From NCBI RefSeq assembly GCF_036898095.1, contig NC_090726.1, positions 32,749,128-32,813,127 on the forward strand: a stretch of DNA of 64,000 nucleotides, read 5' to 3'. How positions within the stretch are numbered: position 1 is the stretch's first letter; every line of letters starts with the position of its first letter. The notes beneath the pieces are model-generated. The model was not told the origin of the DNA. It made no database searches and saw only the letters and a list, made by a program, of their open reading frames with translations. This DNA is from Palaemon carinicauda (Eukaryota > Arthropoda > Malacostraca > Decapoda > Palaemonidae). The position numbers and the translations under genes are program-made. Below are positions 1 through 10,189 of this stretch, one piece after another.

Positions 1-612
1 TGGAAAAGCAGGATGCTATAAGCCCAGGGGCTCCAACAGGGAAAATAGCCCAGTGAGGAAAGGAAACAAGGAAAAATAAAATATTCTAAGAACAGCAAAA
101 ACATTGAAATAAATATTTCCTATATAAACTATAAAAACTTTAACAAAACAAGAGGAAGAGAAACTAGATAGAACAGTGTGCCCGAGTGTACCCTCAAGCA
201 AGAGAACTCTAACCCAAGAGAGTGGAAGACCATGGTACAGAGGCTATGGCACTACCCAAGACTAGAGAACAATGGTTTGATTTTGGAGTGTCCTTCTCCT
301 AGAAGAGCTGCTTACCATAGCTAAAGAGCCTCTTCTACCCTTACCAAGAGGAAAGTGGCCACTGAACAAATACAGTTTAGTAGTTAACCCCTCGAGAGAA
401 GAAGAATTGTTTGGTAATCTCAGTGTTGTCAGGTGTATGAGGATAGAGGAGAATCTGTATAGAATAGGCCAGACTATTCGGTGTCTGTGTAGGCAAAGGG
501 AAAGAACCGTAACCAGAGAGAAAGATCCAATGTAATACTGTCTGGCCAGTCAAAGGACCCCATAACTCTCTAGTGGTAGTATCTTAACGGGCGGCTGGTG
601 CCCTGGCCAGAA
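1..612 (-). repeat. Retroposon R, copy 1 (truncated by window edge)
   Basis: This copy matches 1932-2578 on the same strand and 49125-49800 on the opposite strand, over the whole body. The element's 3' end is at the low-coordinate side: the region that reads as CCAACTAGGGTTGTAGCTT before a (TAA)n tail in other copies is cut by the window start. The 5' end lies near 600. No protein is recognised. A retroposon (SINE or LINE 3' end) is inferred from the shared 3' end, the TAA tail and the short copies that keep only the 3' end. Confidence 0.75.
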
Positions 613-1931
613 TTTGAGTCGGAAGTCAAAGAGGAAAACAAGGAAATGGAGACTAAGGAAAAAGAAGAACTCGCACATTTCTTCCTCTTTCCAACCTTCA
701 CCTCAGGCTCTAAGGAATCGAGGTCTGTGCAATCATAGAAGATGGCTGCTCCAAATGGTACCACCTCATTAAGGAACAATGTCTTGGGGGAGGGGATAGA
801 CACACTCACTGGGGTTTGCAACAGACAGAGGCAAGGGTCACAGGCACAGAGGGAGTGGAAGCTATAGGCCCCTGAACTACAGGCACAAGGGTCAGGGTGA
901 TGGGCACATGTGTAGGGGTGATCAGGTAAATGGTCATGGCAGGAGTGACACTCAGCACCAAGACAACGCGTGCTTACGGCCCCAAAGCCAACTTATGCCC
1001 AACTTTAGACGTGGCATTCATTAGCGTCACAGCATTTCTTACTGGCACTGGTGTCATAGGACGAGCCTTCCCATTTCCTTTTGGACTTTGAAAGGGGCAC
1101 CATCACTGGGGACATCACAAGGGTCACTGACACTGAGGATACACCTACCATGCCTTTCAGCACTGACATCATCAAGGGAGACTTTGACCCTGTGGACACT
1201 GGGGGGAGCTAGCCTTTGTTACCAGTTCCCTTACCAAGAACATAGAGGGCCTACCTGAAAGATCTAGGGAGGCCCAAGCCTTCCTAAGGTTAAACTCATT
1301 GTCGGTGGTCTGCACAGTAATGGCAGAAGAGCCTTCAACTTCCAATGGGGTGTGGAAATCACTAGTAGAACACCACACACCATAAGATCCCGTAAAGCTC
1401 GCCGACGTAGTCCCGATGGCTCATTTCTCATGAACTATACTCCCAGTGGATCGAGCCAGAGGTGTATGCATAAGAGTGGTGGTAGCATTTGTACAGTACT
1501 CAATGAAAGAACAGAAAAGACGAAAGGCTTCAGCGTCTTCTTAGGCATTGCCAATATAAACCCCAGAGTAGGCTTAGCTCTCTTCCTCCCCTTCAAGGCA
1601 CATGCCTGCCACTGCACTGCACAGGAGGCCACAATCTACACTTGGTACAGGGGGGTGATTGCGAATCATCATGCTTCTTATAAAAAGCACACAGAGAGTG
1701 GATCTACTGCTAGTTTAATCATACAGTAAACCAGTTGCAATGTCCACCCTTCCCTTGGAAGTACAAATTTCTTGTTTTCACATCCATATTCACAAGAAAC
1801 AGTCACTATTCACTTCCTGCAAAAAAAAAAAAAGATAAAAAAATTTGGTTAAGGTCACAACACTACGTTTGTACTCATTACAGCCGAAGACAAAAGTGAA
1901 GAGCTCCTGATAGGTGGGGCAGCGGAGATAC
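613..1931 (-). repeat. Ancient repeated element Q, copy 1
   Basis: This stretch is patchily similar to 50880-51770 in the same order, for example the segments around 690-720, 1440-1520, 1690-1740 and 1880-1930. It continues after the R insertion, at 2579-2720, which matches the end of the second copy. The minus strand holds scraps of reading frame interrupted by stops. The family is not recognised. It is older than R copy 2, which splits it. Confidence 0.5.
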
Positions 1932-2578
1932 TTATTATTATTATTATTAAATGCTAAGCTACAACCCTAGTTGGAAAAGCAGGATGCTATAAGCCCAGGG
2001 GCCCCAACAGGGAAAATAGCTCAGTGGGGAAAGGAAACAAGGAAAGATAAAATATTTTAAGAATAGTAACAACATTTAAATAAATATTTCCTATATAAAC
2101 AATAAAAACTTCAACAAAACAAGAGAAAGAGAAGCTAGATACAACAGTGTGCCTGAGTGTACCCTCAAGCAAGAGAACTCTAACCCAAGACAGTGGAAGG
2201 CCATGGTACAGAGGCTATAGCACTACCCAAGACTAGAGAACAATGGTTTGATTTTGGAGTGTCCTTCTCCTAGAAGAGCTGCTTACCATAGCTAGAGAGT
2301 CTCTTCTACCCTTACCAAGAGGAAAGTAGCCACTGAACAATTACATTGCCGTAGTTAACCCCTGGGGTGAAGAAGAATTGTTTAGTAATCTCAGTGTTGT
2401 CAGGTGTATGAGGACAGAGGAGAATCTGTAAAGAATAGGCCAGACTATTCGGTGTCTGTGTAGGCAAAGGGAAAGAACCGTAACCAGAGAGAAGGATCCA
2501 ATATGGTACTGTCTGGCCAGTCAAAGGACCCCCTAACTCTCTAGCGGTAGTATCTCAACGGGCGGCCAGTGCTTACCA
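1932..2578 (-). repeat. Retroposon R, copy 2 (near full length)
   Basis: It starts with a (TTA)n run, which is the TAA tail on the minus strand, and then follows copy 1 base for base with scattered substitutions to its 5' end near 2578. It interrupts repeat Q. No coding capacity is evident; the short frames in it are not conserved between copies. Confidence 0.8.
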
Positions 2579-3509
2579 TCTGTAGTTAACTACCTCATTA
2601 ACTAATTCATCTGCTGTTCCGGCTGCGCTGAAGACATGTTCCTTATTTTAAAGGACAAAATGTTTGTATACATGCATGAATAACTTAAACTTGTGATGGG
2701 TTCAAGTGTTTTATCTAACCACCCTACTCCACATTTTCCTTGACATTTCTATTGATATTTGTCCTACTACAGTACAGTACTTTTTCATTGGATTTTTTGG
2801 TCTGATGTTACTTGTCCCTTCTTATCACATGTCTAGATGATCTAATTTTTTAGATATAAGTCTTTTTTCCAATTTCCAGGCACACATCTCCACCAATTCC
2901 TCATTCAAAATACAATCTCTCCATTGTAATGCAGTTTTAATTTCAATCTTCTATAATGCCAGGTTCTCAAAAACTTTTTTCCTCGTCCATTTGTTACCTA
3001 GTGTAATACGTACAAGTTGAGAGTACAGTACCAATTTTGTTTACGTGTACAATATGTAATACAGTAGTGGGGAACCATGGACATCACCCTAAGAAACATC
3101 AAATTATATTCTGGTCATCCCTATAAAGCCTGTCTATTCTGTCATCCATTATTTAAAGATGCTGCAATATTAAGATGCAGAATACTCTCCAAATTCCTAC
3201 ATACCTAAGTTTGAAAATACAGACATGATAAACACGATAAAAACACATTAAAATCATTACCAATTGTGAGAAATTCAGGACAAGATTCAAAGCCAAATGT
3301 AAATTAGGGAACAAATACTGCATTGTTTTGCAACAACTTTGGAAACTGAGTGGTAACCAGTAGGGCATAACCTAATTCACTGCCAATATGAAAAAAGATG
3401 CTAAATTCTGCTTTAATGTTTTAAAAATTTGAATCAAATATGAATTAATAAAAAAAATCAGATCATATAAAATTATTTAATCTTTACAAATATCTAACAA
3501 GTGTAAAAT
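2579..3509. other. Downstream flank of EARS2; AT-rich
   Basis: The first 140 bases are the tail of repeat Q. The rest is AT-rich sequence with short TACAGTA-type runs. It must include the EARS2 3' untranslated region at its high-coordinate end. No open frame of interest was found. Confidence 0.4.
3476..3481 (-). terminator. Possible EARS2 poly(A) signal (ATTAAA)
   Basis: On the minus strand an ATTAAA hexamer lies about 30 bases after the EARS2 stop codon, followed by AT-rich sequence. ATTAAA is the commonest variant of the AATAAA signal. The sequence is AT-rich enough for this to be chance. Confidence 0.25.
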
Positions 3510-3596
3510 TCATAACAGGGACCGGGCATACTTTAGACGATCCAGAGAAGTTTCCTTTCCAAGTATAGCTAACATCTCTCCAACAGGTGGGCCTTG
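3510..3596 (-). CDS. EARS2: Mitochondrial glutamyl-tRNA synthetase, terminal coding exon
   Basis: This is the last coding exon: 28 residues and a TGA stop. It is preceded on the minus strand by a long poly-pyrimidine tract and a TGCAG acceptor, and its phase (0) matches the donor of the exon at 22776-22936. It opens with QGPPVGEMLAILG, the glycine-proline segment near the C-terminus of bacterial-type and mitochondrial GluRS, in the all-helical anticodon-binding domain. The enzyme charges mitochondrial tRNA-Glu in the matrix. Joined to the two upstream exons it completes one uninterrupted frame. The function is assigned from family resemblance; the catalytic domain lies outside the window. Confidence 0.85.
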   Translation of the reverse strand, partial: QGPPVGEMLAILGKETSLDRLKYARSLL

Positions 3597-3689
3597 CTGC
3601 ATAAAAAAAAAATACAAACACTATTAAAAGAGCAAAATGTCACAAGTTTTAAAAGTAATTTGTATTTTTCTAAATTCTACAAACATGAG

Positions 3690-3850
3690 TCCTTTAATTA
3701 GGAGATTGATTCTAACGCAGCTGGAACTCATCCATTTAAACTTACAATGAGGTTTCCGCAGTAGCCAGTAGTTACCGGCCAGCGGCAGGGAAGCCCACAA
3801 CCTTGTCAGTACACTGAACAGTCACTTTGATTGCATCTAGGATTTTCAGG
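3690..3850 (+). repeat. Interspersed repeat S, copy 1
   Basis: This roughly 135-160 bp segment is similar (about 80% by eye) to the reverse complement of 22611-22747. Shared blocks include GCAGCTGGAACTCA, the GTAGCCAGTAGTTACC-like stretch and CAGTACACTGAACA. It sits just upstream of the terminal EARS2 exon, while its partner sits just downstream of the donor of the same intron, in opposite orientation. No coding potential. Confidence 0.7.
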
Positions 3851-4479
3851 GGAGATGATGGCAGGAAGTTAAGTTAAACGATTCTGGTTTATATAGTTAG
3901 CAAACATACAAAATACAGTACTTTTAAAATATGTGATTTGTTCCTATATAAATACAAAGGAAACTCATCCTTTTACTAAACTAGCTGGCTAAAATCCATG
4001 GATGGCTCATCTCAGACTCTTCAAAGTCTCAGTACCTGGCAGAAGTCCGAACAATACCCTTTTACTGCTGAGACTGAGAGGCACCTTTCCTAGGTAAGCT
4101 AAACAATATGTCACTAGTGGAATAGAAGCTCTGAGAAAAGTATTCCCTCAATGGCATCAACCACAGACAATGGCCCACTTTGCACGATACACATCAGTGG
4201 AGGATTTCCTGAGGCATCGTGACGTATTGTGCTGTCTCACTAGAAAAGCCTCTCTCTGGGAAGAGGTGCTAGATAACCTCCACCAGTGATAGGGATTCCA
4301 CTGAGTTATGAAACCTCTGCAGGTGGAGCTGACAGAGCAGGTTGTGGCATTGGAGAAGCTCTCTTGGAACCTCCACTAGTACTGTAGATGCAGAAGATCT
4401 AGTTATTATTCAGCTTGAGACCATTTCAAAGCTATTAGCATAAGCTTTAGGTCTTTGGATGAAAGCACTTAGTTTATTA

Positions 4480-5070
4480 ATCTTCAGAGGAGGCAAAAAA
4501 GGCAGAAAAGCATAGACGTCATGGCTGTCCCATGGATACTGGACCACATCTGCGAGTGCTGCTGCCTGGTGTGTCACTTATGAGCAGTAGACTGGCATTT
4601 TTCTGTTGAGACTTGCAGCCAACATGTCAATTGTCAGAGGAACCCCACAATGTCAGGAACTTTGTTGCTGCTTGGGGATGCAAGGCTATTCTGACCCAAA
4701 CATCTGACCTCTCCGAATCAACGTGTCCACTATGACATTTGTCTTGCTGGAAATGAATCAGGCTGAGAGGACTACTTCATTATGGATTGCCCATTTGTGC
4801 AATGACACCATTATTTGAAAAGGTGTCTCAGATACTGTGCCTCCTTTTTTGTTAATGTATGCCACTATGGTTGTAGTGTCATTCATCATTGCAACCGAGT
4901 GACTGACTAGAAGATACTGTACTAGAAATATTAAAGTACAGATAAGCTACCTTCAATTCCAGCACATTGAAGTGAAATGCCTTGTCCTCTCATGACCATT
5001 GTCATGATGTCAGATGGCCCATGAGAGGGGCCCCACCCTCTCTTCGATGCATCTATGAAAAAAAGATTTG
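4480..5070 (-). pseudogene. RNase H remnant of relic G
   Basis: Minus-strand translation gives DASKRGWGP near 5040 (the first RNase H aspartate), then AYINKKGGT near 4850 and KTNVIVDTL.RRGQ near 4740. These line up with SDASDTGWG, AYISKQGGT and NMNVMADRLSRKGQ of element A. Several stops interrupt it. The order and spacing make the identification safe although the protein is destroyed. Confidence 0.7.
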
Positions 5071-5199
5071 AAGGGGAACACTCTAAGGGAGACCATTGTA
5101 AAATATTTTCCTTGTCTAGCCACCTAAGTAGATCGAGTTTGGTGTCTTACCCTGTTGGTATCAGAATCCAGGAAGTCTTCAATGTGTGACCAGTGTTTT

Positions 5200-5391
5200 T
5201 TAGGTATCACCTAGTAATGATTGTAGATGAATATAGTGAAGAACAAGTTGTTGCCATTGTTGCACTGGTAACTGTGACTGATGAAGGAACTGCTGAGCTA
5301 CCTTCTTGAATTGGGTTACCCTGCTCTTGGATGGATAAACCTTTCTTGTTATAGTATCCATGTCCATGCCCATGTATATCATTCTTTGCAA
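5200..5391 (-). pseudogene. RT thumb remnant of relic G
   Basis: The frame reads MGMDMDTITRKVYPS and later LPVQQWQQL, the pattern that follows YLGM in DIRS-type reverse transcriptases, where element A has LGMEIHSQAFRAFPS and SVRQWMSLIG. It lies between the RT palm and RNase H remnants, as expected. Confidence 0.6.
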
Positions 5392-5615
5392 ATGGAGAAA
5401 GTTTGGCCTTCTCTAGATTCTTCACGAGATCTGGATAGCAACAAAATAAGAGAAGTCTGTCCCAATGATAAAGTTGGGATTCTGAGTCTGCCAGTATCAG
5501 CCAGTCATCTTATGCCAAATCAGACGAATTAAATTAGTATGAGCCCATGGTGACAACTATGTAAACACTCTGGTGAATACCTGGGGGACTGTGGACAGCT
5601 CAAAAGAGCTTTGAA

Positions 5616-5843
5616 TTAGAAAACCTTGCTCCCAAGGAAAAAGTGTAAATACTTTTTTGAAGAACAATTTATGGGGATTTGGAAGTAAGCATCACTGAGA
5701 TCTAGTGAAACCATAATGTTATTCTTCCTTACCACATATCTGACTGTGATGGGAGTTTCCATCCTGAAGCAAGTCTGGTGGATGAATTCATTCGGAGCTG
5801 AGAGGTCTATTACAGGTGTGTAACCCTGAGGCTTTCTTGACAA
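5616..5843 (-). pseudogene. RT palm remnant of relic G (motif A)
   Basis: The 75-residue fragment contains YTPVIDLSAPNEF, then FRMETPITVRYVV, then MVSLDLSDAYFQIPI. The last is RT motif A with its catalytic aspartate, matching MVSLDLKDAYFHVPIH in element A. The fragment ends before the YxDD motif. Confidence 0.8.
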
Positions 5844-6839
5844 GAAATAGATGGCTGAAAAAGTATGGAGATTCGTCCTAGGCTTCTTCTATATGCCCTT
5901 CAGGAGCCTAGTCTATACCTCTAGACATGAAGTAAGTCTTTCTCTGATCTTCGGTGAAGACTACTTCCTCAGAGCTAGAATGATAGGAGGGGGAGAGCTG
6001 GTAAACAAAAAACAGTAACAGAACCAAAGAACATCCACCGTCCACTGCTCTGCCCATGAATTTTCCACCTCATCCATCTCTGTATGGCCTCCCACCACTA
6101 GTGGTGGTTGAATGAGGGCTTTGAGTACTTTGTTGACCAAGAGATTGAGCAAACTCCAAAGGGTTCTGTGACGCTGGTATTGCAGCTCTGAAATCACTCC
6201 TATTTGACTTTGGTCTAGTAATTGAACCAAAAGTTTGCTTAGGAGAGGGAGATGACTTGGAACGATTGTTCATGGAGGAAATTTGTGGTCTCCTCAATGA
6301 TACCGATAGTTAGGAAGTGAATCTTGGTTTGACTTCCTCCATTTACCAGCCATGAGCTCTACCTGCTCTGAGGGAAACAGGGACGGTCTTTTGAGTGATG
6401 AATTTCTCAAGTTTAGTACCTCTTCTTGCAAACATGGAAGTTACTGCATCTCGCTTATTCAGGATCCAGTTGGCCCACTGGTTGGTTGCCTGGTGGACTC
6501 AAAACTCTACTGATTTTACTCCTGATAGAACGAGGGCCTTTAACTGCTCCTTTTCTGTGTCTGAGAGGTCTTCACTTGAGACCGAGTACTGTACCCTACT
6601 GTCCCTGATGAGTGGTTTAATCATGATGCAGCTTGCAGGGTCAACATTGCTGCAGCCTCCATATTCAAGGACTCTGATACTGTGAAAGTACTGTAATGTG
6701 TTGTGGTACAAGTCTTTCAGCTTACATAGATGGGGTCAGGACAGCAACTGCTAGGTCCAAAGGCAAGGAAGATGAAGGAGTCCTGCATTACATAATATGT
6801 TATTTTCATTAGTAAAATAAATTTTTGAATATACTTACC

Positions 6840-6994
6840 CGGTGATCATATAAGCTGTCAGCTCTGCTGCCCGACAGAAAAACCTAAGGACAAAATACGC
6901 CAGCGATCGCTATACAGGTAGGGGTGTACATCAACAGCGCCATCTGTCTAGCAGGTACTCAAGTACTCCATGTAAACACAGAACCAATTTTCTC
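6840..6994 (-). repeat. Element A 3' inverted terminal repeat
   Basis: This is the exact reverse complement of 13131-13285 by eye (155 bp). It contains the palindrome AGCGATCGCT, which is kept in all five A-lineage elements here. Outside it lie 43 bases unique to this end (6797-6839). Confidence 0.9.
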
Positions 6995-7040
6995 CTCGGC
7001 CCACTGGGTCTCTATTGGGGAGGAAGGGAGGGTCCTTTAA

Positions 7041-7134
7041 TATATGATCACCGGGTAAGTATATTCAAAAATTTATTTTACTAATGAAAATAACATTTTT
7101 CAATATTAAACTTAGCCGGTGATCATATAAGCTG
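7041..7134 (-). repeat. Element A internal complementary region (ICR)
   Basis: On the plus strand these 94 bases read as the element's 3' end joined to its 5' end: the bases up to about 7096 equal the minus-strand 3' end, and the remainder equals the minus-strand 5' end. The only difference seen is five T residues at the join against six at the 5' end of A. In DIRS elements the ICR is thought to template end repair and circle formation. Confidence 0.9.
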
Positions 7135-7540
7135 ATTCACACCCAGGGGGGTGGGTAGAGACCAGCATTACATGTTTACATTATTAAGAGCTAAGTATTT
7201 GTATTTCATTTTAGCAGTTATTCAAAATAACAAACATAAAATAAATAAGTACCTGGTAAGGAAGTCGACTTGAACAATTACTCTGCCTTTTTAAGTACGT
7301 CTTCCTTACTGAGCCTCGCGATCCTCATAGGATGCTGAGCGACTCCTAGGAGCTGAAGTATCAAGGGTTGCAACCCATACTAAAGGACCTCATCAAAACC
7401 TCTAATCTAGGCGCTTCTCAAGAAAAGAATTTGACCACCCGCCAAATCAACCAGGTTGCGAAAGGCTTCTTAGCCTTCCGGACAACCCAAAAACAACAAT
7501 AAAAAACATTTCAAGAGAAAGATTAAAAAAGGTTATGGAA

Positions 7541-10189
7541 TTAGGGGAATGTAGTGGTTGAGCCCTCACCCACTACTGCACTCGCTGCTACGAATGGTCC
7601 CAGGGTGTAGCAGTTCTCGTAAAGAGACTGGACATCTTTAAGATAAAAAGACGCGAACACTGACTTGCTTCTCCAATAGGTTGCGTCCATTATACTCTGC
7701 AGAGATCTGTTTTGTTTGAAGGCCACTGAAGTTGCGACAGCTCTAACTTCATGTGTCCTTACCTTCAGCAAAGCATGGTCTTCCTCATTCAGATGGGAAT
7801 GAGCTTCTCGTATCAACAGTCTAATATAATAGGAAACTGCATTCTTCGACATAGGTAAAGAAGGTTTCTTAATAGCACACCATAAAGCTTCTGACTGTCC
7901 TCGTAAAGGTTTAGTTCGTTTCAAATAGAACTTAAGAGCTCTAACAGGGCACAAGACTCTTTCTAGTTCATTTCCAACCAAGTTAGAAAGGCTTGGAATA
8001 TCGAACGATTTCGGCCAAGGACGAGAAGGTAGTTCGTTTTTGGCTAGAAAACCAAGCTGCAAAGAACATGTAGCCGTTTCAGATGTAAATCCGATGTTCC
8101 TGCTGAAGGCGTGTATCTCACTGACTCTTTTAGCTGTAGCTAAGCAGACGAGGAAAAGAGTCTTTAAAGTGAGATCTTTAAAGGAGGCTGATTGTAGTGG
8201 CTCGAACCTTTCTGACATAAGGAATCTTAGTACCACGTCTAAATTCCAACCTGGTGTGGCCAAACGACGCTCCTTCGAGGTCTCAAAAGACTTAAGGAGG
8301 TCCTGTAGATCTTTGTTGTTGGAAAGATCTAAGCCTCTGTGACGGAAGACTGCTGCCAACATGCTTCTGTAACCCTTGATCGTGGGAGCTGAAAGAGATC
8401 TTTCCTTCTTCAGGTATAAAAGGAAGTCAGCTATTTGAGTTACAGAGGTACTGGTTGAGGATACTGATACCGACTTGCACCAGCTTCGGAAGACTTCCCA
8501 CTTCGACTGGTAGACTCTAAGAGTGGATGTCCTCCTTGCTCTAGCAATCGCCCTGGCTGCCTCCTTCGAAAAGCCTCTAGCTCTCGAGAGTCTTTCGATA
8601 GTCTGAAGGCAGTCAGACGAAGAGCGTGGAGGCTTGGGTGTACCTTCTTTACGTGTGGCTGACGTAGAAGGTCCACTCTTAGTGGAAGAGTTCTGGGAAC
8701 GTCCACTAGCCATTGCAGTACCTCGGTGAACCATTCTCTCGCGGGCCAGAGGGGAGCAACCAACGTCAACCTTGTCCCTTCGTGAGAGGCGAACTTCTGC
8801 AGTACCTTGTTGACAATCTTGAACGGGGGGAATGCATAAAGGTCTAGATGGGACCAATCCAGTAGAAAGGCATCTATATGAACTGCTGCTGGGTCCGGGA
8901 TCGGTGAGCAATAATTTGGGAGCCTCTTGGTCATTGAGGTTGCAAAGAGATCTATGGTAGGTTGGCCCCATGTGGCCCAAAGTCTCTTGCGTACATTCTT
9001 GTGAAGGGTCCATTCTGTTGGGATGATTTGACCCTTCCGACTGAGGCGGTCCGCCATGACATTCATGTTGCCTTGAATGAACCTCGTTACTAGAGACAGG
9101 TTTAGATCTCTTGACCAGGTGAGGAGGTCCCTTGCGATCTCGTACAACTTCATAGAATGGGTCCCTCCTTGCTTGGAGATGTACGCCAAGGCCGTGGTGT
9201 TGTCGGAGTTCACCTCCACCACCTTGCCTAGAAGGAGGGACTTGAAGCTTTCCAAGGCCAGATGAACTGCCAGTAGCTCCTTGCAGTTGATATGTAACGC
9301 TCTTTGCTCCGAGTTCCAGGTGCCCGAGCATTCCCGACCGTCTAATGTCGCACCCCAGCCCGTATCCGATGCGTCCGAGAAGAGAATGTGGTTGGGGGTC
9401 TGAACAGTCAGGGGAAGACCCTCTCTGAGGTTGATGTTGTGCTTCCACCAGGTCAGTGATGACTTCATCTTCTCGGAAATAGGGATCGAGACCGCTTCTA
9501 GCGTCTTGTCCTTTCTCCAGTGAACAGCCAGGTGAAATTGAAGGGGACGGAGGTGCAGTCTCCCTAACGCAATGAACTGGTCCAGTGATGAAAGCGTCCC
9601 TATCAGACTCATCCACTGTCTGACTGAACATCGGTCCTTCATTAGCATGTTCTGGATGCATCCTTGGGCTTGACTTATTCTGGGGGCCGACGGAAAAGCC
9701 CGAAAAGCTTGACTGTGAATCTCCATCCCTAGGTACACTATAGTTTGGGATGGGACCAGTTGGGACTTTTCCATATTGACCAGGAGACCCAATTCCTTGG
9801 TCAGATCTAGCGTCCACTTTAGATTCTCCAGACAGCGACGACTGGACGAAGCTCTTAAAAGCCAGTCGTCCAAATAGAGGGAGGCTCTGATGTCTGCTAA
9901 ATGCAGGAATTTGGCAATATTCCTCATCAGTTTCGTAAAGACAAGAGGCGCCGTGCTTAGGCCAAAGCACAGGGCTTGAAATTGGTAGACAACCTTCCCG
10001 AAAACGAACCTTAGAAAAGGTTGGGAATCTGGGTGGATGGGGACGTGAAAGTAAGCGTCCTTGAGGTCTAAAGAGACCATCCAGTCTTCCTTCCTGACCG
10101 CTGCTAGAACAGACTTTGTCGTCTCCATGGCGAACGTCTGCTTGGTGACAAAGACATTCAGAGCACTGACGTCTAGCACCGGTCTCCAC
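7541..10189 (-). CDS. Tyrosine recombinase ORF of element A
   Basis: This is an 882-codon open frame. The C-terminal 350-380 residues form a tyrosine recombinase: a SAM-like N-terminal part (RVYQSKWEVFRSW, then SAPTIKGYRSML), a catalytic Arg in TAKRVSEIHAF, the His/Arg pair in THEVRAVATSV and the nucleophile Tyr in FASFYLKDV. It would integrate the circular DNA intermediate. The first 500 or so codons overlap RT-RNase H in another frame and resemble no known domain. Where translation starts is unknown; the first ATG at 10189 is a formal choice. It shares the frame of gag. Confidence 0.85.
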   Translation of the reverse strand: METGARRQCSECLCHQADVRHGDDKVCSSSGQEGRLDGLFRPQGRLLSRPHPPRFPTFSKVRFREGCLPISSPVLWPKHGASCLYETDEEYCQIPAFSRHQSLPLFGRLAFKSFVQSSLSGESKVDARSDQGIGSPGQYGKVPTGPIPNYSVPRDGDSQSSFSGFSVGPQNKSSPRMHPEHANEGPMFSQTVDESDRDAFITGPVHCVRETAPPSPSISPGCSLEKGQDARSGLDPYFREDEVITDLVEAQHQPQRGSSPDCSDPQPHSLLGRIGYGLGCDIRRSGMLGHLELGAKSVTYQLQGATGSSSGLGKLQVPPSRQGGGGELRQHHGLGVHLQARRDPFYEVVRDRKGPPHLVKRSKPVSSNEVHSRQHECHGGPPQSEGSNHPNRMDPSQECTQETLGHMGPTYHRSLCNLNDQEAPKLLLTDPGPSSSSYRCLSTGLVPSRPLCIPPVQDCQQGTAEVRLSRRDKVDVGCSPLARERMVHRGTAMASGRSQNSSTKSGPSTSATRKEGTPKPPRSSSDCLQTIERLSRARGFSKEAARAIARARRTSTLRVYQSKWEVFRSWCKSVSVSSTSTSVTQIADFLLYLKKERSLSAPTIKGYRSMLAAVFRHRGLDLSNNKDLQDLLKSFETSKERRLATPGWNLDVVLRFLMSERFEPLQSASFKDLTLKTLFLVCLATAKRVSEIHAFSRNIGFTSETATCSLQLGFLAKNELPSRPWPKSFDIPSLSNLVGNELERVLCPVRALKFYLKRTKPLRGQSEALWCAIKKPSLPMSKNAVSYYIRLLIREAHSHLNEEDHALLKVRTHEVRAVATSVAFKQNRSLQSIMDATYWRSKSVFASFYLKDVQSLYENCYTLGPFVAASAVVGEGSTTTFP

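Larger units (their letters stand above)
4000..6796 (-). mobile_element. Decayed DIRS-like relic G, pol part
   Basis: A heavily mutated DIRS-type pol reads on the minus strand: RT palm near 5616-5843, RT thumb near 5200-5391 and RNase H near 4480-5070, in the expected order. Its gag continues at 13310-15780. Element A has therefore inserted inside the relic. Stops and frameshifts are frequent, so it is long dead. The 3' boundary is uncertain and no terminal repeats were found. Confidence 0.7.

Noticed and set aside
1352..1729. 125-codon plus-strand frame in Q copy 1
   Set aside because: It is not preserved in Q copy 2 and has no recognisable domain.
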